A stretch of 64,000 nt of DNA from positions 186,001-250,000 of the forward strand of contig CAVTBX010000007.1 in NCBI GenBank assembly GCA_963733135.1. The letters run 5' to 3'. This document shows, one piece after another, positions 41,397-48,965 of this stretch. How positions within the stretch are numbered: position 1 is the first letter of the stretch; each line of letters opens with the position of its first letter. Made by a program: the position numbers and the translations under genes. Origin of the DNA: CAVTBX01 sp963733135. Lineage in GTDB: Bacteria; Actinomycetota; Thermoleophilia; Gaiellales; Gaiellaceae. Below the pieces are notes generated by a model. That model made no database searches. It saw only the letters and a program-made list of their open reading frames with translations, and was not told where the DNA came from.

Positions 41397-43074
41397 GTGC
41401 GGGCCAGCAAGCTCCATATCCCGACGCTGCGGGAGGATCCGGCCGATGCCGAGGCCGCGAGCCACCGGTTCCTCGTCCGCGGCGGCTTCATCCGCCAGCT
41501 TACCGCCGGCCTCTTCACGTTCTTGCCGCTCGGCTGGCGAGTCCACCAGCGGGTCGTCGAGATCGTCCGCGAGGAGATGGACGCGATCGGATGCCAAGAG
41601 ATGCTCTGCCCAGTCCTTACGCCTGCCGAGCTCTGGGTAACGACCGGCCGTATCTCGATTCCCGAACTCTTCCGAGTTCAGGATCGGACCGGCCGCGACT
41701 ACGTCCTGCCCCTGACCCACGAGGAAACGATGACCCACCATGCGCGCGAGATCCGCTCCTATAGGGAGCTTCCGCAGATGTGGTACCACTTCGCGACCAA
41801 GGACCGGGACGAGCCGCAGGCCCCGGGGCGGCCTCCTGCGCGTCCGCGAGTTCATCATGAAGGACGCCTATTCCTTCGACCGCGACGATGAGGGGCTCGC
41901 CCGGAGCTTTGAGCTTCAGCGCGGGGCCTACGACCGCATCTTCGAGCGCTGCGGGCTCGAGACGACCTGCGTCGAGGCTGAGTCCGGGATGATGGGCGGC
42001 AGCGAGTCGTATGACTACCTCGCCCCGTCCGGCTCGGGCGAGAACACGCTCGTCCGCTGCGAGAACGGGGACTACGCGGCCGACCTCGAGATCGCGCAAG
42101 GCATCCCGCGGATGCCGGAGTTCCCGGACCGGCTGAACGCCCCTGAGGAGGTCGAGACCCCCGGCGCGACCACGATCGAGGCGCTGGCCGACTTCCTCGC
42201 CATCGACCCGGCCTCGACGTCCAAGGCGATGCCCGTGATCGTCGACGGCCGCGTGGTGCTCGGCCTCGTGCGCGGAGACGACCGGCTCGAAGAGGCCAAG
42301 CTGACCGCAGTGCTCGGCGAGCAGTACCGGCCCGCGACGGAGGACGAGATCCGCGAGACCTTCGGCGCCGATCCCGGCTCGATCGGCCCGATCGGCTTCT
42401 CAGGCGAGATCCTGGCCGACGAGGCGCTCCGGGAGGGCCAGTTCGTGACAGGCGCGAACCGCACCGGCCGGCACCTCCGCGGCGTCGAGCACGGGCGGGA
42501 CTTCCAGGCGCGCTTCGCCGACATCCGCCAGCCACGCGAGGGGGACACGTGCCCGCGCTGCGGCGGGCGCCTGACCTTCCGGACGGCGATCGAGGTCGGT
42601 CACATCTTCAAGCTCGGCACCCATTACTCTGAGCCGCTCGGCGCCACGTTCCTCGACGAGAGCGGGGAGGAGAAGCCCGTCGTCATGGGTTCGTACGGCA
42701 TCGGCCCGGGCCGGATCATGGCCGCGGCCGTGGAGCAGAACCACGACGAGCACGGGATCGCATGGCCACGCTCGCTGGCACCGTACGACGTCCACCTTGT
42801 ACCGATCCAGGCGGCCGGGGACGAGGCGCTCTCGATCGCGGACGGCCTCTCGGAGAGCCTCCAGGGCCAGGGCGTTCGGGTTCTGCTCGACGACCGCGAC
42901 CGCCGTCCGGGGGAGAAGTTCGCCGACGCCGATCTCCTCGGCTGCCCGGTCCGGGTGACGGTCGGGAAGAAGACGCTCGAGGACGGCAAGGTCGACGTGC
43001 TCGTCCGGGCAGGTCGGGACGAGGAGCGGGTCGCCGTCGATGACGCGCCCGCGCGGGTAGCAGAGCTCGTCTAG
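41397..43074 (+). CDS. proS: Prolyl-tRNA synthetase, with an apparent single-base insertion
   Basis: Class II synthetase of the bacterial type with an editing insertion. First frame: LREDPADAEAASHRFLVRGG, TAGLFTFLPLGWRVHQRVVE, LPLTHEETMTHHAREIRSY, MWYHFATKDRDEP. It then shifts: dropping the A at 41818 gives DEPRPRGGLLRVREFIMKDA, motif 2, and the rest follows in the other frame (GGSESYDYLAPSG, ALADFLAIDPASTSKAMPVI, HIFKLGTHYSEPLGATFLDE, VMGSYGIGPGRIMAAAVEQN). The corrected product is 558 residues, normal length. An essential gene, so sequence error is likely. Confidence 0.93.
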
Positions 43075-43373
43075 TGGCCAAGCGCCCGCAGTTCAGCCGG
43101 CTGCCGTTCGGTGAGACGGTGCAGTCGCTCATGGCCGAGACCGGAACCACGTACCGCGGGCTGGCCGAGCGGACAGGTCTGTCGGCGGGCTACCTGAACC
43201 ACATCGTGCACGGCAACCGGCCGGTTCCGTCCGACGACGTCATCGGAACGGTGGCGAAGGCGCTCGGCGTCGAGGCCGATCACTTCCGCGAGTACCGCGT
43301 CCGGTTCGTCACGGATCGGCTCGAGGCGAACGCGCAACTCGCCGACCGTCTCTACCGTCGTCTCAGCTCGTAG
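43074..43373 (+). CDS. XRE-family helix-turn-helix protein
   Basis: 99 residues. The helix-turn-helix TYRGLAERTGLSAGYLNHIV and HGNRPVPSDDVIGTVAKALG match the Cro/C1 (HTH_3) fold; the tail LADRLYRRLSS is helical. GTG start shares one base with the proS stop codon (TAGTG), so it is co-transcribed and probably coupled to proS. Regulatory target unknown. Confidence 0.85.
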   Translation: MAKRPQFSRLPFGETVQSLMAETGTTYRGLAERTGLSAGYLNHIVHGNRPVPSDDVIGTVAKALGVEADHFREYRVRFVTDRLEANAQLADRLYRRLSS

Positions 43374-43527
43374 CCTGAGCTGACGACATTCGCTCTTTGC
43401 GGAAACCTCTCGCGTCCGTCACCCGATCGAGTGATCTGCTGGCCCGCGCGTCGCGCTAGAGTGGCGGCCGGCCCGAGCGGGAGAACGCGATTTCGGGGGA
43501 GAGCCGCACGGGCCGGGCCGTATGGAG

Positions 43528-43545
43528 ATATCCACAGTATCCACA
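43528..43545 (+). other. Tandem DnaA-box-like nonamers
   Basis: ATATCCACA directly followed by GTATCCACA; each differs only at the first base from the TTATCCACA-type DnaA box. There is no dnaA/dnaN gene or further cluster here, so this is a note, not an origin call. Confidence 0.3.
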
Positions 43546-43589
43546 GGCGTGGTGGACAGTTCGTGCCTGGACGCGCAGAGGAGCAACGC

Positions 43590-43740
43590 ATGGAAATGAC
43601 GAAGAGTCGCAGCCCAGGAGGGCGCGCCTCCCGGCGAGTTCGTGAGCGAGGAGCTCGAGCGCGACTGCGCCCGCTTCCTCGAAGAGCTCCGGCTCCGGGC
43701 CGCGGCCGCGGAGGGATTTCGGCCGCTGAGCGAGAAGTAG
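43590..43740 (+). CDS. Small protein with a probable one-base insertion
   Basis: GAGGAG six nt before ATG 43590 is a strong ribosome-binding site, and the frame starts MEMTKSR. Skipping the A at 43611 (CGC-A-GCC) continues AAQEGAPPGEFVSEELERDC and ARFLEELRLRAAAAEGFRPL then SEK and TAG, a coding-looking acidic helical stretch, total about 49 residues. Without the correction only a 32-residue piece from GTG 43642 remains. No family recognised. Confidence 0.45.
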
Positions 43741-43775
43741 GGGCCGTCCCGACCGCGTCCACCCCGAGGACTACC

Positions 43776-44453
43776 ATGGACACAGCCGATCTCCTGAGGG
43801 AAAGAAGCCCGATGGACACATCCGACGAGCCCCGCACCGCCCAGCCGAACGAGCCCGAGCGCTTGACGACGCCGCCCGGAGCGGCTCGTGACGCGGGCGC
43901 GGTCGAGGTCGACATCGGCCCACGCGTCACGGCCGTCTTCACAGCGGCCGAGCGCGCCGCCCAGCACATCGTGGACATGGCCCGCGAAGAGGCCGAGGAC
44001 GTTCGCCGTCGCGCCGAGGTGGACGCGGAGTCACACGCCACGCAGCGTCGCTACCAGGCCGAGGAGGAAGCCGCCCGGCTGGTGGCCGAGGCGCGCTCGC
44101 AGGCAGAGCAGATCCGCTCCTCGGCGGAGGAGGAAGCCCGCCAGACGCATGAGTCGGCGCGCCGTCGCGAGGTGCGGATCCGCGAGGAGACGCGGCTACT
44201 GGAAGAGCGCGTCGAATGGGCGCGTGAGGGCCTCCGGGATGTCGCCGACCGGCTGCGGGAGGCTGAAGCCCTGGTCACTCTTCAGTCGCAAGAACCGCCG
44301 CGTTCGACCCCGACGCCTGCGCCACGCCGTGAGGTGGCTCCAGCCGCTGCGATGAGCGGCTATTCCGAGCCCGCGGGCGTCGAGCCCGGCGACGAGCTCC
44401 TCGAGTCGTCCGACGACCGGACGGAGGAGCCGAGCCGGATTCCGCCTCCTTAG
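43776..44453 (+). CDS. Coiled-coil protein, DivIVA/ATP-synthase-b-like in composition
   Basis: 225 residues: a disordered N-terminus (about 60 residues, Pro/Thr/Glu-rich), a long uninterrupted coiled coil (AERAAQHIVDMAREEAEDVR onward, residues about 70-170) and a disordered acidic tail. The GPRVTAVFTAAERAAQHIVD entry resembles coiled-coil segments of actinobacterial DivIVA-like proteins, but the lipid-binding head is absent. ATG 43812 is an alternative start. Probably a scaffold; function unknown. Confidence 0.7.
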   Translation: MDTADLLRERSPMDTSDEPRTAQPNEPERLTTPPGAARDAGAVEVDIGPRVTAVFTAAERAAQHIVDMAREEAEDVRRRAEVDAESHATQRRYQAEEEAARLVAEARSQAEQIRSSAEEEARQTHESARRREVRIREETRLLEERVEWAREGLRDVADRLREAEALVTLQSQEPPRSTPTPAPRREVAPAAAMSGYSEPAGVEPGDELLESSDDRTEEPSRIPPP

Positions 44454-44483
44454 CAGCCCTCGGCGTTAGGACGAGCCGCTCTG

Positions 44484-44656
44484 CCTAGAGGCTTGATGTG
44501 AAATGGTGCGGAGCCGCGGATGCCGCCTCAGACACGGCGTCAGGACGTCCCGGTCGCCCTCGCACGGGCCACCGGCCCGCGCCGCGGACGCCGAACCGCC
44601 CTGACTTGGTCTGAGACGCCCCCACGGGGCGCCAAATTTCACATCAAGCCTCTAGG
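44484..44656 (+). repeat. Long-hairpin element family 2, copy F2c (diverged)
   Basis: 173 bp with perfect 21-bp terminal inverted repeats beginning CCTAGAGGCTTGATGTGAAA. Inner arms include CCTCAGAC/GTCTGAG. Apex CGGGCC-ACC-GGCCCG (44565-44579) is followed by GCCGCGGACG as in F2a; the left flank CGTCAGGA...CCCTCGC and right flank ACTTGGT also correspond. The assignment to family 2 rests on these short matches in the same order. Confidence 0.7.
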
Positions 44657-44951
44657 TGCCGTTGCGCCGCGACTCTGCGAGAAGCGCGGCTCCTTCGTTC
44701 AGGCTGCGAACCGCGTCGGCCAAGCTGCCTCGGCCGGTGATCTCCGGCGGAGCCGGGTGAAACTCGGACCGCCCGTGGACCGCGCGCCGTGGGGCAGGAG
44801 TCGCACGCGCGGCCATGTGCGCCGGGCGTAGGAGGATCGTCGCCTCGAGCCTCAGAAGCTTGATTCCCAAGAGTCTCGCCAGGACAGACGCCTCGACGAG
44901 CGTTCCGTCAGACGGACCTCCTTTCACGAGCTGATCAACGCGGTTTCTCAC
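44652..44951 (-). CDS. Possible small protein of unknown function
   Basis: An open frame of up to 99 residues (LVEASVLARLLGIKLLRLEA in the middle). A GTG at about 44927, just after the 47-residue gene upstream, would give about 91 residues. Codon bias is weaker than in neighbours and the stop lies inside hairpin arm F2c, so this may be non-coding. Confidence 0.3.
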   Translation of the reverse strand: MRNRVDQLVKGGPSDGTLVEASVLARLLGIKLLRLEATILLRPAHMAARATPAPRRAVHGRSEFHPAPPEITGRGSLADAVRSLNEGAALLAESRRNGT

Positions 44952-45078
44952 GACGCCTGAGCGCGGAGATCCCCGCGCTCGCGGCCGTGACGCCTGCGAG
45001 GCTGCCGACAGCGATCAAGACGGCCTTCAGCCCCCTACCCGGCGCGTGGTGTTTGCTCGTCCGGTCGAACAGGCTCAT
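44935..45078 (-). CDS. 47-residue small membrane protein
   Basis: MSLFDRTSKHHAPGRGLKAV followed by LIAVGSLAGVTAASAGISAL and RRREKPR: a basic N-terminus, one small-residue-rich hydrophobic helix and a basic C-terminus. Its ATG overlaps the stop of the coiled-coil gene upstream (ATGA), so the two are translationally coupled, which supports it as real. Confidence 0.7.
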   Translation of the reverse strand: MSLFDRTSKHHAPGRGLKAVLIAVGSLAGVTAASAGISALRRREKPR

Positions 45079-45986
45079 CTGCTCGCCTCACTCGTTGCGC
45101 GAGAGGTTCTCCGGATTGCGTTGACGAGCTGAACCTTGGTCATGTTCGTGCGTCCCTCGATACCGATGCTCGCGGCCAGCTCGACCAGCTCCTGCTTGTT
45201 GTAGGAGCGCAGATCGCCGTTTGTCGGCTGCTTCTCGAGCCGGCCCGCGGTGTCCTGGGCAGTCGACTCCGAGCGCAATCGAATCTCCTCAGCGGCAGCG
45301 ACGCGTGCCTCCGCGTCACTCGCCTGCTGCTCCGCTTCCTTGGCGAGCTGTTGTGCGTGACGCTGGGCCTCCTCGGAGGCGGCGCGAGCCGACTCCGCGG
45401 ACTCATCGGCGAGTCGTTTGGCCTCGGCGAGCTTCTCCCTCGCGTCTTCGACCAGCTCCTCCGCCTTGTGTTGCGATGCCTCGGCATCGTGCTGCGCGCG
45501 CTCGGTCTCATCTTCGACCTCGGCATAGACCTCTCGCCGCTCTGCTTCGGCATCAGCCTCCGCCGCTTGGCGTTCACGCCGAACGGTTTCCTCGGCGTCC
45601 TTCTCAGCCTGCTTGATGCGCTGCTCAAGTTGCCGCCTCGTCTCGCGGTCGATCTCCTTCACGCGCACGCGACCGCGCTCGCTCACGTGGCGGGCATGCT
45701 CGGAGCGATCCTTTGCCTCCTGAGCGGCCTGAACTGCCCGCCCCTCGGCTTCCCGGGCGCGGTCGGCGGCGTCCTGTGCGCGCTTCATGAGAACCCGGAC
45801 CTCGTCCCCGCCAAGCGGGGATGCGTCGACGGCTGCGCTCAACCGGCGCTTCCCTTCCCGAGCGGTGGCGGCAGCTGACTCGGCCGCTGTTCCTACACTG
45901 TCCGTTTCGAAGGCTTTCGAGAGCAGCCACCCAGCGTTCGATGGAAGTTCCCGCAAACCCGTGCGGGTTCGCTCAAGCAGCGACAT
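45075..45986 (-). CDS. Long coiled-coil protein with C-terminal Rho_N/SAP-like domain
   Basis: 303 residues. N-terminus SLLERTRTGLRELPSNAGWL, then about 180 residues of charged coiled coil (Ala/Glu/Arg/Lys with heptads), ending in SYNKQELVELAASIGIEGRT and NMTKVQLVNAIRRTSR, a Rho N-terminal/SAP-like helix-extended-helix module that in other proteins binds nucleic acid. GGGGAGG before ATG 45986 is a strong ribosome-binding site. Coupled to the 47-residue membrane protein. A nucleoid- or membrane-associated structural role is a guess. Confidence 0.78.
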   Translation of the reverse strand: MSLLERTRTGLRELPSNAGWLLSKAFETDSVGTAAESAAATAREGKRRLSAAVDASPLGGDEVRVLMKRAQDAADRAREAEGRAVQAAQEAKDRSEHARHVSERGRVRVKEIDRETRRQLEQRIKQAEKDAEETVRRERQAAEADAEAERREVYAEVEDETERAQHDAEASQHKAEELVEDAREKLAEAKRLADESAESARAASEEAQRHAQQLAKEAEQQASDAEARVAAAEEIRLRSESTAQDTAGRLEKQPTNGDLRSYNKQELVELAASIGIEGRTNMTKVQLVNAIRRTSRATSEASR

Positions 45987-46115
45987 CGTCCTCCCCTTCC
46001 TCGGTACGGCTAACGGCATCAAGAGTCTCGCCGCAAGGCGAAAAACTAAACACATCGGTGCTAGCGGATCCTCCACCCTAAGCTCTCACGTCAGTCGGCT
46101 AAGGTGTTCGAGCCA

Positions 46116-46190
46116 CGGGGCGTGGCGCAGCCTGGTTAGCGCGCCAGTCTGGGGGACTGGAGGTCCCGAGTTCAAATCTCGGCGCCCCGA
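46116..46190 (+). tRNA. tRNA-Pro (anticodon GGG)
   Basis: 75 nt, no encoded CCA. Acceptor CGGGGCG/CGCCCCG plus discriminator A; D-arm with GGTTAGC; anticodon stem CCAGT/ACTGG enclosing CTGGGGG, so the anticodon is GGG; T-arm GAGTTCAAATC. Followed by an intrinsic terminator. Its 3' half is duplicated twice downstream, marking past integrations. Confidence 0.95.
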
Positions 46191-46201
46191 CTAGAGGAAA
46201 G

Positions 46202-46222
46202 CCCCGCTCACGCGGGGTTTTT
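46202..46222 (+). terminator. Intrinsic terminator of tRNA-Pro
   Basis: CCCCGC-TCAC-GCGGGG followed by TTTTT, one of the few T-tailed terminators in the window, 11 bp after the tRNA. Confidence 0.85.
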
Positions 46223-46291
46223 CTGAGGTCAATGGCTTGAACATCGGCCTGCTCCTGGGCACGCTCCGGGCACATACGGAGGAGGAAAGGC

Positions 46292-46468
46292 ATGGCACCG
46301 ACCATCGAGGGGCTGCCCGAATCCTCGGTGGTAGGGTCGCCGAGTGCGAAGCGAGGGCAGCCATGCCCGCCACTGTCGCCGCCTTCGCTCGTGAAGAAGC
46401 GGCGAGCGGGTTCGCCCTCGACCAGAATGTATTCTGCGGCCGTACCGGCCGAGTCAGCAGGCCGTTAG
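46292..46468 (+). CDS. Possible 58-residue protein in the tRNA-Pro island
   Basis: GGAGGAGGAAAGG just before ATG is an excellent ribosome-binding site. The product starts MAPTIEGLPESSVVGSPSAK and is basic and low in hydrophobics. No family recognised; possibly the remnant N-terminus of an element gene. Confidence 0.35.
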   Translation: MAPTIEGLPESSVVGSPSAKRGQPCPPLSPPSLVKKRRAGSPSTRMYSAAVPAESAGR

Positions 46469-46483
46469 CCACGCTCGAGGCAA

Positions 46484-46732
46484 GTGACGGAAGAGCAGGA
46501 CATAGCAAGCATTGCAGCGCAACTAGCGGCGCTTACGCGGACGGTCGAGGAGATGGCTGAGCGAGTCGGCTCCCTCGCGCAACGAGCGGACACTCAGCAC
46601 GACGCCGCCGAGCGTCAGCAAGAGCGTGCAGAGGTCCAGCAGGAACGGATCGACGTCGCCGCGCGAGAGTTGGCCGAGGTCAGCGAGCGTCTGCAAAACG
46701 CCGCGGCCGCTCTCCGGCATGCCGGCGGGTAG
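46484..46732 (+). CDS. Small coiled-coil protein in the tRNA-Pro island
   Basis: 82 residues: IASIAAQLAALTRTVEEMAE and QERIDVAARELAEVSERLQN, a continuous amphipathic coiled coil. GTG start with a weak GAGG upstream. It lies inside the decayed integrated segment and may be cargo. Function unknown. Confidence 0.5.
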   Translation: MTEEQDIASIAAQLAALTRTVEEMAERVGSLAQRADTQHDAAERQQERAEVQQERIDVAARELAEVSERLQNAAAALRHAGG

Positions 46733-46809
46733 CACGAACTGAGCGAGAGTTCGACGGACTCCGCTGCCCGGATACCGACTGGGCAATCGCAATCTTCACC
46801 GTTGTTCTT

Positions 46810-47039
46810 CTAGCCTTCGAGATCGCCGCCACGTTCGAGCAGCGCTGGGGTAGCTGCCCAGGAGTCGAGAGCGCTACGCGCGCGGTCGAGCGAGTCCAGC
46901 AGCAGGTGGCCCTTAGGTGCGGTCGATCTGCTCTGCTGAAGTCCCCATGAGCCGGGCGAGCTCGAAGAGCCCGATGCCGGCGGCGATCGCGAACGTTGGC
47001 GAACGTGTGCCGGAGCGCGTAGGGCGCCGTGACGGAGCC
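46810..47039 (-). pseudogene. Decayed tyrosine recombinase (integrase) C-terminus
   Basis: Three frames in succession encode one familiar sequence: TAPYALRHTFAN (catalytic Arg box), then FAIAAGIGLFELARLMGTSA with EQIDRT, then GHLLLDSLDRARSALDSW. In intact integrases the last joint reads ID-RTYGHL; here the Tyr codon has become TAA plus an extra base, so the nucleophile is destroyed. A second one-base shift lies near 46994. The N-terminal half is missing. It sits between two copies of the tRNA-Pro 3' end. Confidence 0.85.
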
Positions 47040-47131
47040 ATGCGCGCTCGCCGGACGCGCTGGAGGCAGAAACCCCTGCAAGCAGGCCACTTCTCACCAC
47101 TCTCCGCCATCCACCGCCAGTTCGCCGAATG

Positions 47132-47176
47132 AGTCTGGGGGACGGGAGGTCCCGAGTTAAATCTCGGCGCCCCGAC
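47132..47176 (+). mobile_element. Attachment-site duplicate: tRNA-Pro 3' end, copy 2
   Basis: AGTCTGGGGGAC...GGAGGTCCCGAGTT...AAATCTCGGCGCCCCGAC repeats the tRNA from the anticodon loop to the 3' end with two small changes (a T-to-G substitution and one missing C). This is the attR-like scar expected when an element integrates into a tRNA 3' end. It carries its own terminator. Confidence 0.85.
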
Positions 47177-47179
47177 CAT

Positions 47180-47207
47180 AGGAAGGGCCTGGAAACAGGC
47201 CCTTCCT
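47180..47207 (+). terminator. Terminator after the duplicated tRNA end
   Basis: Perfect 12-bp stem AGGAAGGGCCTG/CAGGCCCTTCCT with a GAAA loop, followed by CTCTCC. Confidence 0.6.
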
Positions 47208-47285
47208 CTCCTGCCCTGCCGGCTCCCTTCCCCGGCCCGGCGGGGGCCGCCTGAGGAGGTGCGGCGGCTGCTCATTTACTTCCTG

Positions 47286-47435
47286 CTAGGCCTTCCTGGC
47301 GAGATGACGCCGCATCAGGGCCGCCGTCTCTTCGTCCGCCACCTGGTGGCGGCGGCGGACCTCGTCGTCCACCAGCTTTTTCACGAGCGCACGGTCGTTG
47401 GTCGTAAGCGCACGCCGGATCGCTTCTCTCTCCAC
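47286..47435 (-). CDS. 49-residue small protein
   Basis: GTG start preceded by GAGGAG six nt upstream. Product EREAIRRALTTNDRALVKKL followed by VDDEVRRRHQVADEETAALM and RRHLARKA: helical and charged. Located between tRNA-Pro fragments 2 and 3, so it may belong to a second decayed insertion. No family recognised. Confidence 0.5.
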   Translation of the reverse strand: MEREAIRRALTTNDRALVKKLVDDEVRRRHQVADEETAALMRRHLARKA

Positions 47436-47572
47436 AGTTTCTCCTCGTTGCCGCAGTGAATACCAAAGCGTGCCTGCCAAAGCTCTCGAGTGGTATCCCT
47501 GGGTCGAGTGACGCTCGATCCGCCTGGAGGCGTCCATCGTCGAGCATGACCGCGGCGCGAAGACGGTTGGGG

Positions 47573-47606
47573 AGTGGAGGCCCGAGTTCGAGTTCGGCAC
47601 CCGACC
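47573..47606 (+). mobile_element. Attachment-site duplicate: degenerate tRNA-Pro 3' end, copy 3
   Basis: AGTGGAGG-CCCGAGTTCGAG-TTCGGCACCCGACC corresponds to the tRNA T-arm and acceptor with several changes and deletions. The surrounding GAGTGGAGG...CCTCCACTC forms a hairpin. It marks an older integration boundary about 430 bp beyond copy 2. Confidence 0.6.
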
Positions 47607-47695
47607 TTGCGAAGGCCCTCCACTCGCAGGAGGTTTTCCTTTGAACTGACTCGGTGAGGCGCTATCGTGCGCGGGCACCCGCAGAGGGAGGGGCA

Positions 47696-48046
47696 ATGGA
47701 TTCCAGACTAGATCGCCAGGCTCGCAACGAAGCGCTCATCCGCGAGGTGAACGAGCGAATCGAGTCCGTGGACAAGGAGGCGCCCGGCTGGGACGGCGAG
47801 GCGCTCTTCGAGTTCCTGTGCGAGTGCGGGCAGGACGACGAGTGCGACATGACGACGATCCACCTGACGCTCGCGGAGTACGAGGAGGTGCGGACGCAGG
47901 ACGACCGCTTCGCGGTCTATCCCGGCCATGAGACGGCCGACTTGGAGACGGTCGTCAGGCGAAACGATCGCTACGTCCTCGTCGACAAGGTTCCGGGCGC
48001 AGAGCCGCTTGTAGCGGACGACCCGCGCGGGGCTCCTTCCCGCTAG
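47696..48046 (+). CDS. Conserved hypothetical protein with a FLCECGQ motif
   Basis: 116 residues. ALIREVNERIESVDKEAPGW and EALFEFLCECGQDDECDMTT, then LTLAEYEEVRTQDDRFAVYP and GHETADLETVVRRNDRYVLV. The Cys cluster could bind a metal. I recognise this as a recurrent actinobacterial small protein without known function. GAGGGAGGGGC directly before ATG 47696 is a good ribosome-binding site; the longer upstream frame is discarded for that reason. Confidence 0.75.
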   Translation: MDSRLDRQARNEALIREVNERIESVDKEAPGWDGEALFEFLCECGQDDECDMTTIHLTLAEYEEVRTQDDRFAVYPGHETADLETVVRRNDRYVLVDKVPGAEPLVADDPRGAPSR

Positions 48047-48142
48047 ACCAGGCTGCCACAGCTATCCGAGTGGCGTCCCTCGATCGAGCACGCCAAGCCG
48101 GTCGCGGCGCCATCGTGCTCGGCCCTCGCGTTTCTCCTCCGG

Positions 48143-48148
48143 TACGGT
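48143..48148 (+). promoter_or_regulatory. -10 box for proC (TACGGT)
   Basis: TACGGT lies 7 nt before the proC GTG with no ribosome-binding site in between. Confidence 0.45.
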
Positions 48149-48155
48149 CTCACGC

Positions 48156-48965
48156 GTGACCGCGATCGCGATTCTCGGAGCGGGAAAGATCGGCGAGGCC
48201 CTCGTCGCCGGGCTCGTTTCCTCGCACTGGGCCGAGGCCGGCGAGATCGTGGCCACAGCTCGCGACGACGCGCGGCTGAAAGGGGTCGCGGAGCGGCATG
48301 GAGTCCGCACGACGAGCTCGAACCGCGATGCCGTCGAGGGTGCGCCGATCGTGGTTGTGGCGGTGAAGCCCCAGGACATCGAGGAGCTTCTTGCCGACGT
48401 CCACGGGGCCATCACACCCGCGCAGACCGTGATCTCCGTCGCGGCGGCGATTCCAACGAGCCTCATCGAGGCCCAACTCGGACACGGCGTCCCGGTCGTC
48501 CGGGCGATGCCGAACACGCCCGCCGCAGTCCACGAGGGTATGGCCGGGGTCGCTGCAGGAGCCCACGCGACCGAAGAGCACCTGGCGAAGGCCGAGGAGG
48601 TTCTGTCGGCGCTCGGGCGCACCGTTCGCGTCTCCGAGGACTACATGGACGCGGTCACGGCCGTGTCCGGCTCGGGGCCGGCGTACTTCGCGCTGCTCGC
48701 GGAGTCGATGATCGAGGCCGGCATTCTGCTCGGGCTCGGAAGGGAGATCGCGACCGACCTCGTGGTTCAGACGATGCTCGGCACCGCGAAGCTCCTGCGG
48801 GACGAGGGGATGCACCCGGTCGAGCTCCGCGAGATGGTCACATCTCCGGGCGGGACGACGATCGCGGCGATCCGCGAGCTCGAGCAAGCCGGTGTCAGGG
48901 CCGCGTTCCTGAACGCGATCCAGGCCGCCATGGAGCGCTCGAAGGAACTAGCCAAGGGCGGCTAA
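48156..48965 (+). CDS. proC: Pyrroline-5-carboxylate reductase
   Basis: Last step of proline synthesis, P5C to proline with NAD(P)H. 269 residues: AIAILGAGKIGEALVAGLVS for nucleotide binding, VVVAVKPQDIEELLADV, VVRAMPNTPAAVHEGM, and the substrate loop AVSGSGPAYFALLAESMIEA with REMVTSPGGTTIAAIRELEQ. Its 3' end overlaps the convergent peptidase gene by 18 bp. Confidence 0.96.
   Translation: MTAIAILGAGKIGEALVAGLVSSHWAEAGEIVATARDDARLKGVAERHGVRTTSSNRDAVEGAPIVVVAVKPQDIEELLADVHGAITPAQTVISVAAAIPTSLIEAQLGHGVPVVRAMPNTPAAVHEGMAGVAAGAHATEEHLAKAEEVLSALGRTVRVSEDYMDAVTAVSGSGPAYFALLAESMIEAGILLGLGREIATDLVVQTMLGTAKLLRDEGMHPVELREMVTSPGGTTIAAIRELEQAGVRAAFLNAIQAAMERSKELAKGG

Noticed and set aside
43528..43545. 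Replication origin
   Set aside because: Only two DnaA-box-like nonamers and no dnaA, dnaN, parAB or box cluster.
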